Assembly (NCBI GenBank): GCA_024636835.1 | Contig: JAGXGH010000008.1 | Coordinates: 1-64,000, forward strand | From: Verrucomicrobiales bacterium | Lineage (GTDB): Bacteria > Verrucomicrobiota > Verrucomicrobiia > Verrucomicrobiales > SLCJ01 | Direction: 5' to 3' | Length of the DNA: 64,000 nucleotides | Part shown: positions 39,101-47,934 of the stretch, in pieces | Position numbering within the stretch: position 1 is the first letter of the stretch | Layout of the letters: every line of letters begins with the position of its first letter | Notes under the pieces: model-generated | Told to the model about the DNA's origin: nothing | What the model saw: only the letters and a program-made list of their open reading frames with translations | The model's database searches: none | Translations under genes and position numbers: made by a program

Positions 39101-41362
39101 TTGAGGTATCTATCTTTCTTTAGGGCATCGATACCAAAAGTTTTGCCGAATTGGGTGTCGCAGGAAAAGGTTCGCGACTTTGGTTCCCAACTGGATAGCT
39201 ACTCAGCGGAATTTTTTCGTATCCGTGCCTTGATGAAGCGACCGACATTGGGACTGTCCAGCAAGCCTTTTACTGTTTCCCATACGGCAGCTATGCTTCG
39301 ACGTAATCCCGAATTACTAAAAGGTTGGGTTACGATGTTGCTCGCCTCTTCATCTTTCGATATGGATTATGACACTAGGCACAATTCAATGTTTTCCGAA
39401 TTTTTCGGGATGTCTATTATGAATAGATCTGATTTTTCCAGGCGCGAGGAATCACAGTCGTATGGGAAAACAAGTCTTTTGGCAAATGAGCTTGTCCAAA
39501 CCATGGATCAATATCGAGGTAAGTGTCGCGATCTTAGGTTGGCTGAGATAGGCTTTATTCTCTCCAAAGATGATGAACGTGCTACGGCTGCAAGGAAATA
39601 TGCCATGCAGGTGGCAAAACTAAATCGCAGAGACTACTATAGTCTACCTTTCTGGATGTATGATTATCGTAGCTCATATTTTGGGACATCCGTGTTGCTT
39701 GATAGCAAGACTCGATCGGCAATCCAGCGCGATGAGGAATCGATGTTGGCATCACTAGTGCAAGAGCCCAGAGGTAACCTTGATTTTACAGCCCGCACTG
39801 ATTATCAAGCGGTTATTCGTGTATTGGTGGGTTTGGAGGAAAGGTCTGTCGGTGAAGTTAATCGCTACATTAAAGTTAATAGTACGTGGGGTAAGTTTGA
39901 CTCACTTGCAGAAGTTGCAGCCAAGGCTTCGAATCCTCGTGCTGACTTGGATCGATTGAAAGGAGGCGTATTTCTTTGGGAACGCATCTTCGGTCGTCCG
40001 ATTTATGATGAGCTCTCAAAAAAATGGGATCGTCTATATTTACCTGATGAAGATGAAAAATCCGACAACGGACTGGAAGCACGCTTGCTTACCGACTTGC
40101 GTGCCATTGATAACTTCAGACCAGGTGATTTTATTTTGCCGATGGTTGATAGCAAAAGGCGCGATAAGGTTTGGGTTTATTATCGGCCTTACGAGAAAGA
40201 AGGATTGCAGCGAGATGGAGACAATTATCCTCGTCCACATTTAAGGCAGCCTTGGCTTGTCGGTGTTGACTGTGCCTCGGGTAAGATTGTGACGTCCGTG
40301 AATCTCTCACAAGCCCCCACGCTTGACCCTGGTGATTCAGCAGTGAATTCCATGGAACGCATGGAAGAAATCGATGCGTTTATGGTGCAGACGGATGAAA
40401 CGATCCTGACCCACGTGACCTGGTCAGGTATGGATCATAATAACGCCAAGCGTAAGAAGGCTACAGTGCTGATTGGAAAGGAGGATGGTGAAATTGTGCC
40501 GCTAGATCCGCCGACCTTGGTTACAGCTGGTGATGATCTGGCGGCCCATTATTTTCAATCAACTGGAGCAGTTGCAATTGGGGATGAATTCTTCTGTCTG
40601 GAGTTTGCCGGTGATCCGGATTCACGCCGCAGACATGTATCCAGAGACCCTTTCAATATCAACCGGATAAGTTCGACAGGCGAAGTGTCCCGCATCACGG
40701 AGTATGGACGTCGCCCTGAATTGACACCATTTGATCCAGCGGACCGGGCTCCGAAGATGATCCTTCGTGATGGCAATCAGCTATTGGTCATACACGATGA
40801 TGATTATGTCGGTCGCTATAATCCAAAAGACAAAACCTGGAAAATGGACGACAAGCCGAGCAAAGAGCAGCATAAGTTTTTGCTTAATAAAGGCGGAAAA
40901 GAATATAGAAATCTTATTTTTCCCCAACATGTTCTGGTGGGTGTAGGACAGCGCCCACGTCTCTTCGTTGATCATGAGAAAAATTTTCCTGATAAGTTGG
41001 CGATCAAATTATCCAATGGGAAAAGTTTTCGTGTGCCTGTAGAACTGGAGTTTCCCGATGACTTCGAAGATCAAATTATTTTCGCTGATTTAGTCAAGAG
41101 AAGAGAGAAGAGCGGCATTAACGGGTACCGATTTTACGGAGTAGGGTACGATACATATGCAAACAGGAAAGATGCTGATATTTATCGCATCGTGGTGATC
41201 GGTCAGACAGATAAAGACCTGATTCTAGCTCTCCAGATAGGCTCGGGATTCCCATGGCTTGTCGGCAAACGTGCTGGAGATTACCTGCCTCTACTCTGGG
41301 CATTGCCGAAGGAACAGATCTTTACCGCTGCGACTCCCCATATCGAGCGTTTGACCAAATAG
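36194..41362 (+). CDS. Giant exported ankyrin/CsgG-like/propeller protein, paralog 2
   Basis: This 1,722-residue protein has the same domain order as the preceding gene: late signal peptide (LPRHLIVIFALALISTCVAA), Trp-rich N-terminal domain, ankyrin repeats (SPLFHPALFGDLEMVKVLLK), CsgG-like lobes (WTLAVVSAPE, KVVDRQEVETTL, KAVTMLPFSV), TPR-like segment (LREAEWLTKSEMASDALPLL) and propeller-like end (WLVGVDCASGKI, NRISSTGEVSRITEYGR). The DNA of its first ~760 bases is nearly the same as paralog 1, whereas the remainder is heavily recoded and visibly more A/T-rich while the protein stays alignable. It is a tandem duplicate 144 bases downstream. The two may work together or bind different ligands. 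Confidence 0.8.
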   Translation: MMHHNTNIACAPNIVLPCHAGKSRFIHLPRHLIVIFALALISTCVAAEVQFISTTPENTSVPENSPIPGDSTYWNWLPKEGNGGIFESTGDPERNAPPLVMWIDGLEAKTDYEVFGYFWAPGFSEENKNPKPHHWPARFGLGMASLTTFGGKHSERIPWIISPGAKISEVHGVSATVEEDKPLDLGDSKLTTANGDTRLIRARIGVSRTDAEGRLPVFIDDFPDSIHCGKTRIDGVAVRKAAKDSKPSAGGGGTQALHFALRARDRLSAEREIAAGVDVNALDADSLSPLFHPALFGDLEMVKVLLKAGADPNIEGQSILVLTAAASTGDAEMVKLLLEAGADVPTGKIEPVPWMADDIDQSHLHPAIAAIRIGSLATLKRILEKCPDLDLEALGLKYDEENRHENYSTSLFLVEEAMAMEHDELAAFLINRGCTLREKRFDLMTRSVTEGELLAKSREALLRRGESPVDLIDQDYHFGTQFYSVKPWDALSAAVRVGNVRLSQRFLPLAAEVNETQQLCLLALARWSGEPVILKMLNEQFPDLNSHWKSEKTTSPENHQDESLRLLLPRTKPIPVRPASDDGEWTLAVVSAPEASGQAAMIEVTAADVNGWKVVDRQEVETTLREKQIGNVWGNGEYRLAELGDSMSADLILLASLIESPGIKLLRFEAVDVATGLAVLREHVEHDAFDPEKSVKPLLDRVRSAFLTTREGGRPKAVTMLPFSVSDKIANAESRADLFRSAIHAEVDASPGVMAVGMDQIEVIAAEQTLGVKDGFWAAAFTLEGGVSSLEDDRISLTLRLRSLDDGENETLDMTEEGRIDQIPALAARAWSKLADSELFGGQEARKIKPNDKQANAEAERLLREAEWLTKSEMASDALPLLERAELLGAEPERLVSTHLQALLLKASLTKARKSIDNQIVEHVPGLAYQDRLFLQLNSAKKLLDKAAYYQSRFGATSVHWKSSDFWDILRYLSFFRASIPKVLPNWVSQEKVRDFGSQLDSYSAEFFRIRALMKRPTLGLSSKPFTVSHTAAMLRRNPELLKGWVTMLLASSSFDMDYDTRHNSMFSEFFGMSIMNRSDFSRREESQSYGKTSLLANELVQTMDQYRGKCRDLRLAEIGFILSKDDERATAARKYAMQVAKLNRRDYYSLPFWMYDYRSSYFGTSVLLDSKTRSAIQRDEESMLASLVQEPRGNLDFTARTDYQAVIRVLVGLEERSVGEVNRYIKVNSTWGKFDSLAEVAAKASNPRADLDRLKGGVFLWERIFGRPIYDELSKKWDRLYLPDEDEKSDNGLEARLLTDLRAIDNFRPGDFILPMVDSKRRDKVWVYYRPYEKEGLQRDGDNYPRPHLRQPWLVGVDCASGKIVTSVNLSQAPTLDPGDSAVNSMERMEEIDAFMVQTDETILTHVTWSGMDHNNAKRKKATVLIGKEDGEIVPLDPPTLVTAGDDLAAHYFQSTGAVAIGDEFFCLEFAGDPDSRRRHVSRDPFNINRISSTGEVSRITEYGRRPELTPFDPADRAPKMILRDGNQLLVIHDDDYVGRYNPKDKTWKMDDKPSKEQHKFLLNKGGKEYRNLIFPQHVLVGVGQRPRLFVDHEKNFPDKLAIKLSNGKSFRVPVELEFPDDFEDQIIFADLVKRREKSGINGYRFYGVGYDTYANRKDADIYRIVVIGQTDKDLILALQIGSGFPWLVGKRAGDYLPLLWALPKEQIFTAATPHIERLTK

Positions 41363-41439
41363 CGGGATCGCGCGTCGATATCGTCAATAGTGTCCACTTC
41401 TGCCCTTTTTCTCCCCATTCATCGCGCTAGTTCACCGAG

Positions 41440-42972
41440 TCACTCCAAGCCTTGGACGTTCACATCCTTGAACATGAACTTGTTGTCGCTGAGACGCAGT
41501 GGCTTGCCGCTGGTGGTGGTGATATTCTTGAGGATGACTTCCCGGGTAATCACGTATGGAAACTTTTGTTTGTAGTCTCCATTGCTGAATTTCGGGTTGA
41601 AGTTGTTGAAGATCACTGGGCCTTTGCCACTCTTGGATGGCTTACCATCATCGATCGACAAGCCGTCAATCAGCAGGCGATCTGGCATATAGCAGGTGTA
41701 ACCGAAGTCGTGCTGACCGTCGTTGGAACCATCGAGAATAGTGCCTCCATTCTGAGGCACAAAACGACAATTACGGATCGTAATATCGCCCTTCCATGTG
41801 CTGCCATAGTCTGGACGCAAACCAATGAAGCGTCTGCTCTGAACGGTGCTGTTTTCGATCAGGAAATTACCAAAGCCCGTCAATAAAACACCCATATGAC
41901 CAATGGTTGAATTGCGGATCGAGGCGTTCGTGACTCCTTGGTGAGCGTCAAAGCGCGACAGCTTGCAGCCGTCATACAGGAGGTTCTTGCAGAAGTTGGT
42001 GCCAATGATACCCCAGCGACTGCGGTCCATGATGTCGTTAGCTTGCGTGACATTCACCAAGGCGATATTTAGCGCTCTTGAGAGTGAAATATCATAGGAC
42101 CCCATTGGCACCCGTTTGCCTGCCGAGCCGATTTTGTAATACGTCTTGTGACCTGTGAGGATGGTGTTTTTGACCACCACATTTGCGCAATCAGTGACCT
42201 TGATGAAGCCACCGTATGGTGGGCCATCTTTCCCCTCCCCTGTAATCAGGTGCTGCAGATCTTCGACGACGACATTCGAACGCCGGATTGCGATACCTCG
42301 GGCATGGTAAGCGGTGGACTCGGTAGAGTTGGCAATGGTGGTGAAGATGCCTCCACGTAAAATCAGCGTCGACTCATCCACCGGCATCGCCACCAAGTTG
42401 GTCAATTTCTTGAAGTCCCAGATGATCGGCGTATTCGGGTTCACGTTACCGCGTTCATCCACGAGGAAGGCGTCTGTTTGCGGCGACCCATTGTTCTGGT
42501 TCAGTCCGCGGCGGATGAAGCGCCTGATGCTGGTGTCAGTAGCTGTGACCACACAGGGACCAGGTAAATTCGCGTTGATTCGAGTCTGCCCCACAGAGAG
42601 AGAGTCAATGCCTTTCAGTTTGATGGGCTTTAGGTCCGATCCAACACGGAAAACATCCGCTTTGTGGTTCTCGAGTTTCGTATCATCGATGATGAAACGT
42701 GCTTTACCAAAATCGGTGCTGGTGCGGATCGAGATCGTGCGATCTGCGCCACCAATGTAGTAGCTTGCGCCGTCTTTAACCTTGACTAACAGCCCATGCT
42801 TATTGGCGTATTCATGCGCCTTTTCCAAGGCTTCGAAGTCGTCTGTCTTGCCATCCCCCTTGGCTCCAAAATCTTCGTAATTTACGAACTTGGTGGCAGC
42901 GTGAGCATTTCCGCACGCGATTAGGCAAACGCTCACTAGGAGCCGTAAGGCAGTTGGAGTAAAACGAAACAT
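41440..42972 (-). CDS. Secreted right-handed beta-helix (pectate-lyase/GH28-like) protein
   Basis: The 510-residue exported protein (signal peptide to ~25, CLIACGNAHAAT) begins with VNYEDFGAKGDGKTDD, the start signature of pectate_lyase_3/GH28 beta-helix enzymes. Beta-helix coils follow (NVVVEDLQHLITG, CANVVVKNTILTGH, SIRNSTIGHMGVLLTGFGNFLIENS, DITIRNCRFVP). The catalytic Asp trio of GH28 (NTD, DD, GHG) is not evident, so a lyase or a different polysaccharide specificity is possible. A fragment of a second copy of its 3' end lies at 27569-27690. It opens a minus-strand group of polysaccharide genes. Confidence 0.86.
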   Translation of the reverse strand: MFRFTPTALRLLVSVCLIACGNAHAATKFVNYEDFGAKGDGKTDDFEALEKAHEYANKHGLLVKVKDGASYYIGGADRTISIRTSTDFGKARFIIDDTKLENHKADVFRVGSDLKPIKLKGIDSLSVGQTRINANLPGPCVVTATDTSIRRFIRRGLNQNNGSPQTDAFLVDERGNVNPNTPIIWDFKKLTNLVAMPVDESTLILRGGIFTTIANSTESTAYHARGIAIRRSNVVVEDLQHLITGEGKDGPPYGGFIKVTDCANVVVKNTILTGHKTYYKIGSAGKRVPMGSYDISLSRALNIALVNVTQANDIMDRSRWGIIGTNFCKNLLYDGCKLSRFDAHQGVTNASIRNSTIGHMGVLLTGFGNFLIENSTVQSRRFIGLRPDYGSTWKGDITIRNCRFVPQNGGTILDGSNDGQHDFGYTCYMPDRLLIDGLSIDDGKPSKSGKGPVIFNNFNPKFSNGDYKQKFPYVITREVILKNITTTSGKPLRLSDNKFMFKDVNVQGLE

Positions 42973-43225
42973 GGCAATGTGGCGACCAGCAACGACTGGG
43001 GCATTTTTATATACCCATGAACCTTGTTTACCCTTTCAGTATATCCCACCAAAGCGATGGACGTATCACCCGTTTGAGCGGCATAAGTGGTTCTATAAAT
43101 TGCCGAGCAGGCGCTAAAGTTTATGAGAGCCATGCATCCAGCTGGCTGCGTACGGCTTAGCTTATTCGTTAACCACTCAAGCCACCTGGAAGGATGGCTC
43201 TCCATAGATTCGGGACAGTATCCGC
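42973..43225. other. Intergenic region without a recognised gene
   Basis: This 253-base gap separates the stop of the GH42 gene from the start of the beta-helix gene, both on the minus strand, and must hold the beta-helix gene's promoter. I see no coding or repeated structure. Confidence 0.4.
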
Positions 43226-45319
43226 TTACTTTCGCCACACAAGGACGCCTGCTGGTGGGAGTTTTTTTTCGCCCGTCAGGATCGTCGCGTCAGGTGGGAT
43301 CGGGATATCAATGATCTGGTCGGTGTAGTTGACGGCCGTCCACAAACCCTGGCGGTAGTGAGCAAAGACGTAGGGAGGGAGATCAAATGGGAGATCACCG
43401 ACAACCGAGCCATACAGGTGACGGAGTAAGTCATATTCCAACGTCCAGTCATCAGACCAGGCACCGACATAGGTAACGCTACCTTGCGTGGCCTTACGAT
43501 GAAGAATCGCCGACTTGCCTTGATAAAACTGATCTTCGAAATCTCCCCATGAGGTAGTTCCCTCAAAAGGATCAATCACAGTGCCCCAAATGTGCCATGA
43601 GTAGGACTTACCATTGAAGGATATCTTGCCGGGCAGGTTGCTTGGTAAGTGATCGTAGTAGTGGATTTCACCACCGATCAGCTTCCAAATCGGCTCTTGG
43701 ATTTTAGCTTCCCAGAGGTGGCCCTTTTCGTCTTTTAAACCAGAGCGGGTGGTAATGATCAGATGTCCGCCGGCATTCGCGTAGCTGTCCAATTTGCCGA
43801 TCAGTTCCTTGCTCATCATTTGATAGGACGGCACGACGAGGAAAGGAATGTGTTCGGGATCCAGTTCGTCGCTCTCACCGAAGAATTCAACATCCACCCC
43901 CATGCGTTTGAGGTTTTGGTAATAGGTGTAGATGTGCTGCCAAGTGTCCCAGTCTTGGTGATGTTTGTAGTTTTCTATGTCGATGATGTTGCGGTTGCTC
44001 CATAGAATGCCGGTGCGTGATTTTTCGATGAAGGGATCGGTGGCTCCAGGCTGTAGTTGATCTTCGATCTGATTGATCTCCTTCACCGCCTTGACGAAAT
44101 CCTTACCGCCGTGGCTCACGCTCACCCCATCGGTTTGCATAATGCCGTGATGAAATTGTTCGACACCAAATAATGGTTGGCGGAAGCGATAGGTGCAGAC
44201 AAATCGGTCGCCCATGGCGAAGGCATGCCAAACCCACATGCGGACCGCGCCGGGCAATGGCATGGAATTGAATTTTCCCCAGTTGATTTGGCTGGGCTGT
44301 AATTCCATGATGCCCATATAGCCGCTGACCGATTTTGTGAGGTCGGCTGAAAGCGCGTATTCCATCCCGCTGCCAAGTCGATGCGCCAAGGTGTCGCCCG
44401 ACGAGTTCATACGGTTGTGGCTGAGATACATGGTGCGCGAAGCAAAATCCAAGGTGTCTCGCGTGAGGAATGGGTTCACGTTTTTCAGCCCTTTATAATA
44501 GGCGTAGTTGGTCGTGATCCACTGGCTGCCATCGCCATGTTTTCGGACGATATTGGCTTGGTCATCGAGGTCGCGGGCGATTTCGAGAGACGTGTAGGTT
44601 TCGAAATCGAGTCGTGCGTGCGGGTTGCCGCCGGGAAGGTTGATCTGCTCGAAGTTGTTGTGGGTGAAACTCCAGAACGAGGCACCCCATGCCTCATTGA
44701 GTTTATCGATCGTGCCGTATTTCTCTTTCAGATAATCGACAAAAGCTTTGTGCGCGGATGGGCTGTAATCGGCACCGCCTTGAATATGCGGTTCATTACT
44801 GATCTGCCATCCCCAAACGCGTTTATCTTTGCTGTAGCGTTCGGCAAGCTTGGTGGCGATACGTGCGACATTTTCGCGATAGATAGGATTGGCAAGTGAG
44901 CCCGTGAGACGAGAGCCAGTGTGTTTGTTGCGTCTCCCATCGCTGTTCATTATCAGCACCTCAGGGTGTTTGGTCGCCAGCCATGCGGGGATGCACGGCG
45001 ATGGCGTGCTCATGATGACTTTCAGGTTGTTATCTGCCGCGAGCTGAACCGCCTTGTCCAGCCACGCGAAATCATACTTCCCCTCCTCGGGTTCGAGTCG
45101 AGCCCATGAGAACTCGGCGTAATGAATGAAGTCGAATCCAAGTTCCGCGACGCGTTTGATGTCGCGTTCCCATTGATCTTCGGGCCAGTGCTCCGGGTAA
45201 TAATAAACGCCGAAGTGGGTGCCTTTTTCCGGGAAGAACTTCGCTTCGTCGGCATGGGCTAGGCTCTGAAAACTCAGGGCAGCTACGAAAATGAAAGTGA
45301 GGTATTTTGCAGGATTCAT
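43226..45319 (-). CDS. Secreted GH42 beta-galactosidase
   Basis: The start MNPAKYLTFIFVAALSFQSLAHA gives a proper signal peptide and 697 residues; upstream in-frame codons do not add family sequence. The GH42 TIM barrel starts FGVYYYPEHWPEDQWERDI. The acid/base Glu is in WGWQISNEPHIQGG (~175) and the nucleophile Glu in GIMELQPSQINWG (~338). The trimerisation and C-terminal domains follow (VPSYQMMSKELIGKL). It releases galactose from galactans or agaro/porphyran-like oligomers. Neighbouring esterase and beta-helix genes suggest one polysaccharide locus. Confidence 0.93.
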   Translation of the reverse strand: MNPAKYLTFIFVAALSFQSLAHADEAKFFPEKGTHFGVYYYPEHWPEDQWERDIKRVAELGFDFIHYAEFSWARLEPEEGKYDFAWLDKAVQLAADNNLKVIMSTPSPCIPAWLATKHPEVLIMNSDGRRNKHTGSRLTGSLANPIYRENVARIATKLAERYSKDKRVWGWQISNEPHIQGGADYSPSAHKAFVDYLKEKYGTIDKLNEAWGASFWSFTHNNFEQINLPGGNPHARLDFETYTSLEIARDLDDQANIVRKHGDGSQWITTNYAYYKGLKNVNPFLTRDTLDFASRTMYLSHNRMNSSGDTLAHRLGSGMEYALSADLTKSVSGYMGIMELQPSQINWGKFNSMPLPGAVRMWVWHAFAMGDRFVCTYRFRQPLFGVEQFHHGIMQTDGVSVSHGGKDFVKAVKEINQIEDQLQPGATDPFIEKSRTGILWSNRNIIDIENYKHHQDWDTWQHIYTYYQNLKRMGVDVEFFGESDELDPEHIPFLVVPSYQMMSKELIGKLDSYANAGGHLIITTRSGLKDEKGHLWEAKIQEPIWKLIGGEIHYYDHLPSNLPGKISFNGKSYSWHIWGTVIDPFEGTTSWGDFEDQFYQGKSAILHRKATQGSVTYVGAWSDDWTLEYDLLRHLYGSVVGDLPFDLPPYVFAHYRQGLWTAVNYTDQIIDIPIPPDATILTGEKKLPPAGVLVWRK

Positions 45320-45387
45320 GGCGGGCGTGATCATGTCGACATCGCAATAATAGAGGCGTAATTTCCGGAACCTTGGTGATTGCTGGA

Positions 45388-46566
45388 TCAATCCATCTTC
45401 ACAAGCGTATCTGCGAATGCTTTGCCTATTTGAGCGAAGAATTTGGCGGAGCCGTAGTAGTGAAAGCCTTGGTTAGACTTGCCTTTCGCCAACAACCACT
45501 TGTCGTCTTCGGTCAATGCCTTGTCCATGGCTGCGTCTACCTCTGCTCTAAGCTCAGTTTCCGCTGCCTTGCGTGCATCTCCTTCCATCTTTTTGATCTC
45601 TTGGCCTCGCTTGTGGAAGGCCTTCTTAACCTCATTAGCCTTAAGCTCCACGGCGTCGATCTCAGCGGGCCAATAGTTATGGGTGAACACTGCGGCAACA
45701 TTACCCTTGAACTCGTCCATCTCTGCCGGAGCGGCCATGGCGTTGCGGAAACCGATGGCATTATCACTTACTTCCTCACCACCTACTCCAAGCACACCGA
45801 TGACGAAAGGCAACTTGGGTGCATTGAGGTCTTTGCGGACATCGCGAATGAAGCAGGCCAATAGACGACTGTATTCGGAGTAGTCTTTGCCGCTTTTCTT
45901 ACCCTGCTTCGGATCCGTGCGAGGGTAAGATCCGACCATGTCATTGAAGCCCTGGAACCAGACAAAGCCTGCTAGCTCGTAGCCATCCTTGGCATTGTAA
46001 TCCGGATAAACAGCCTTGGGATCGGCAAGGACTTCCTTCACGTGCTCGATCAATAAGTTGTAATAACGACCGGCTTTTTCTTTATTTTTCTCGTCATCGA
46101 GTTCGCCTGCACTAGGTGGACGAAAATCGACCATCAGGCTTTTACCGCCCCAGGCATCTTTGATCAGTAGAATCGGTTCGCCCTGATGTTCATGCATGGT
46201 GATGCCGAACGTGAACTCAGGGCCGATCTTACCGGTGCCGACGTGATGCTGGCTGCCGTATCCAGCGGTCAACTGTCCGGATTTCTTACCAACCGGATCA
46301 CCGGAAAAGTTACCGTAAGAATACGCGATCCATACATCGTCCAGAACCACGGCCTTGCCATCCGCTCCGACCATTTTATCGTGGAGCGCTTTGGTCTTGG
46401 GATCCTTGGCTACTGCTGGAAAGGTGCTGGTCTGGGCGTGCCCTTCCATGTTCGACTGACCGCAGAGGATGTAAACCTTGAGAGGTTTGGCCTGCGCCAG
46501 AGTTGTCAATGCGGCAACGGCCAAAAGGCCTAGTAAGCGGGTTGTATGATTAAGCATAGGGTTCAT
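45388..46566 (-). CDS. Secreted SASA-type (CE6/sialate O-acetylesterase) carbohydrate esterase
   Basis: Using MNPMLNHTTRLLGLLAVAAL as the start gives a signal peptide and 392 residues. The SGNH-like motifs are visible: VYILCGQSNMEGHA (nucleophile Ser in GQSNMEG), GPEFTFG, and WFQGFNDMVG (block III). The C-terminus has a Lys/Glu-rich helical insert before HYYGSAKFFAQIG, where the catalytic Asp-x-x-His/HY.g motif lies. It probably deacetylates a polysaccharide. It lies 68 bases upstream of the GH42 gene on the same strand. Confidence 0.9.
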   Translation of the reverse strand: MNPMLNHTTRLLGLLAVAALTTLAQAKPLKVYILCGQSNMEGHAQTSTFPAVAKDPKTKALHDKMVGADGKAVVLDDVWIAYSYGNFSGDPVGKKSGQLTAGYGSQHHVGTGKIGPEFTFGITMHEHQGEPILLIKDAWGGKSLMVDFRPPSAGELDDEKNKEKAGRYYNLLIEHVKEVLADPKAVYPDYNAKDGYELAGFVWFQGFNDMVGSYPRTDPKQGKKSGKDYSEYSRLLACFIRDVRKDLNAPKLPFVIGVLGVGGEEVSDNAIGFRNAMAAPAEMDEFKGNVAAVFTHNYWPAEIDAVELKANEVKKAFHKRGQEIKKMEGDARKAAETELRAEVDAAMDKALTEDDKWLLAKGKSNQGFHYYGSAKFFAQIGKAFADTLVKMD

Positions 46567-46632
46567 GGATGGCGTTAGATAACAATTAATACGTCGTCTG
46601 GCGATTAAGTCTTCCATTGAAAAATGAGGTCC

Positions 46633-47772
46633 TCAATAGGCGATCGACTCCGCTGGGTGCCGTGACTCCATCACCGTCTCCGGCCCCCTCACCTTACTGA
46701 AGCCCTGCATCTGGAAACGCTCGCGAGCCATCTCGTCGACGACGACACAAGTTCCCTTACCTTCGGTTCGGGCACGCCGGTAGACCTCTTGCAGGCGAGG
46801 CTTAATTTTCGCAACCTCCCGAGCTGCCTTTTCTGGCTGATAGCTACCATTCATCTCACAGGCGATGTTGATGATTCCTCCCGCATTGATTAGATAATCC
46901 GGCGCGTAGAGGATGTCACCTTGCTGTAACTCCTCAGTGGCTTTGGCATCGCGCAACTGATTGTTAGCAGCACCGGCGATGATGGAGACTTTCAGGCGAT
47001 TCAATGTTTCCACACTGACTGTCGCTCCGAGGGCACAGGGCGCGTAGATGTCTACCTCCGCATCGTAAACCTTATCCGGAGAAACCGCTGTTGCACCGAA
47101 CTCCTGCTCGCAAATCTCCACCGCCGGCCGGTTGATGTCGCTGACGAACAATTGCGCACCACTCTGATGAAGCATGGAGCAAAGATGGTAACCAACGTGC
47201 CCCACCCCCTGGATGAGCACACGGATTCCTTTCAGGCTGTCACACTGAAGACGCTCGGCAACGCTTGCCTCAATACCTAAGAAGACACCACGTGCGGTGT
47301 GCGGCGAAGGATCGCCGCTGGTTTCTTTCAGGCCGAAGATACATTCGGTCTCCTTTCGGATCTCAGACATATCATCACAGGAAGTCCCGACGTCCTCGGC
47401 AGTGAAATACCGACCCTCCAGTTTGGACACTGCACGACCAAAGGCTCTCATCAACTCGCTGCGTTGATACTTGGAAAAATCAGGCGCCAGAATCACCGCC
47501 TTGCCACCGCCGAATGGCAGCTCCGCCATGGCGTTCTTGAACGTCATACCGCGCGAAAGTCGCAGCACATCGGTGACCGCTGCCACGTCATTTTCGTATT
47601 TCCAAAGCCGGGTTCCTCCGACGCCGGGACCGCGAAAGGTATTGTGCACGGCAATCAAAGCTCGAAGGCCAGTCTGCTCGTCGCAGGCGAGCAGAACCTC
47701 CTCATGATTATCGAAATCAGCAAGTGAGCAGACGATACGGGAGAAATCTCCACAGTTTAAGTTCAGTTTCAT
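46633..47772 (-). CDS. Leucine/valine-type amino-acid dehydrogenase
   Basis: Starting at MKLNLNCGDFSRIV gives 379 residues, the Leu-DH length; the open frame runs 50 codons further upstream without family sequence. The substrate and catalytic lysines are present (Lys79 in GMTFKNA and Lys91 in FGGGKAVI). A Rossmann fingerprint IQGVGHVGYHL and APCALGATV complete the NAD domain. It oxidatively deaminates branched-chain amino acids. It diverges from a PAS-AraC regulator whose start is 162 bases away, a likely regulatory pair. Confidence 0.92.
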   Translation of the reverse strand: MKLNLNCGDFSRIVCSLADFDNHEEVLLACDEQTGLRALIAVHNTFRGPGVGGTRLWKYENDVAAVTDVLRLSRGMTFKNAMAELPFGGGKAVILAPDFSKYQRSELMRAFGRAVSKLEGRYFTAEDVGTSCDDMSEIRKETECIFGLKETSGDPSPHTARGVFLGIEASVAERLQCDSLKGIRVLIQGVGHVGYHLCSMLHQSGAQLFVSDINRPAVEICEQEFGATAVSPDKVYDAEVDIYAPCALGATVSVETLNRLKVSIIAGAANNQLRDAKATEELQQGDILYAPDYLINAGGIINIACEMNGSYQPEKAAREVAKIKPRLQEVYRRARTEGKGTCVVVDEMARERFQMQGFSKVRGPETVMESRHPAESIAY

Positions 47773-47934
47773 CGGATTAAGATTTATACAAATATCAGTC
47801 GCTGAAAAACCTGGAGGGAAAACCGGAGACCCACCATAATTCAACGTCTTAATTAAATATATACCCGCTTGAATTTTATTTGTCTTCGGAGTTTCATTCA
47901 GCATATTCTGTCGAAAAAACACAAATTTTAAAAT

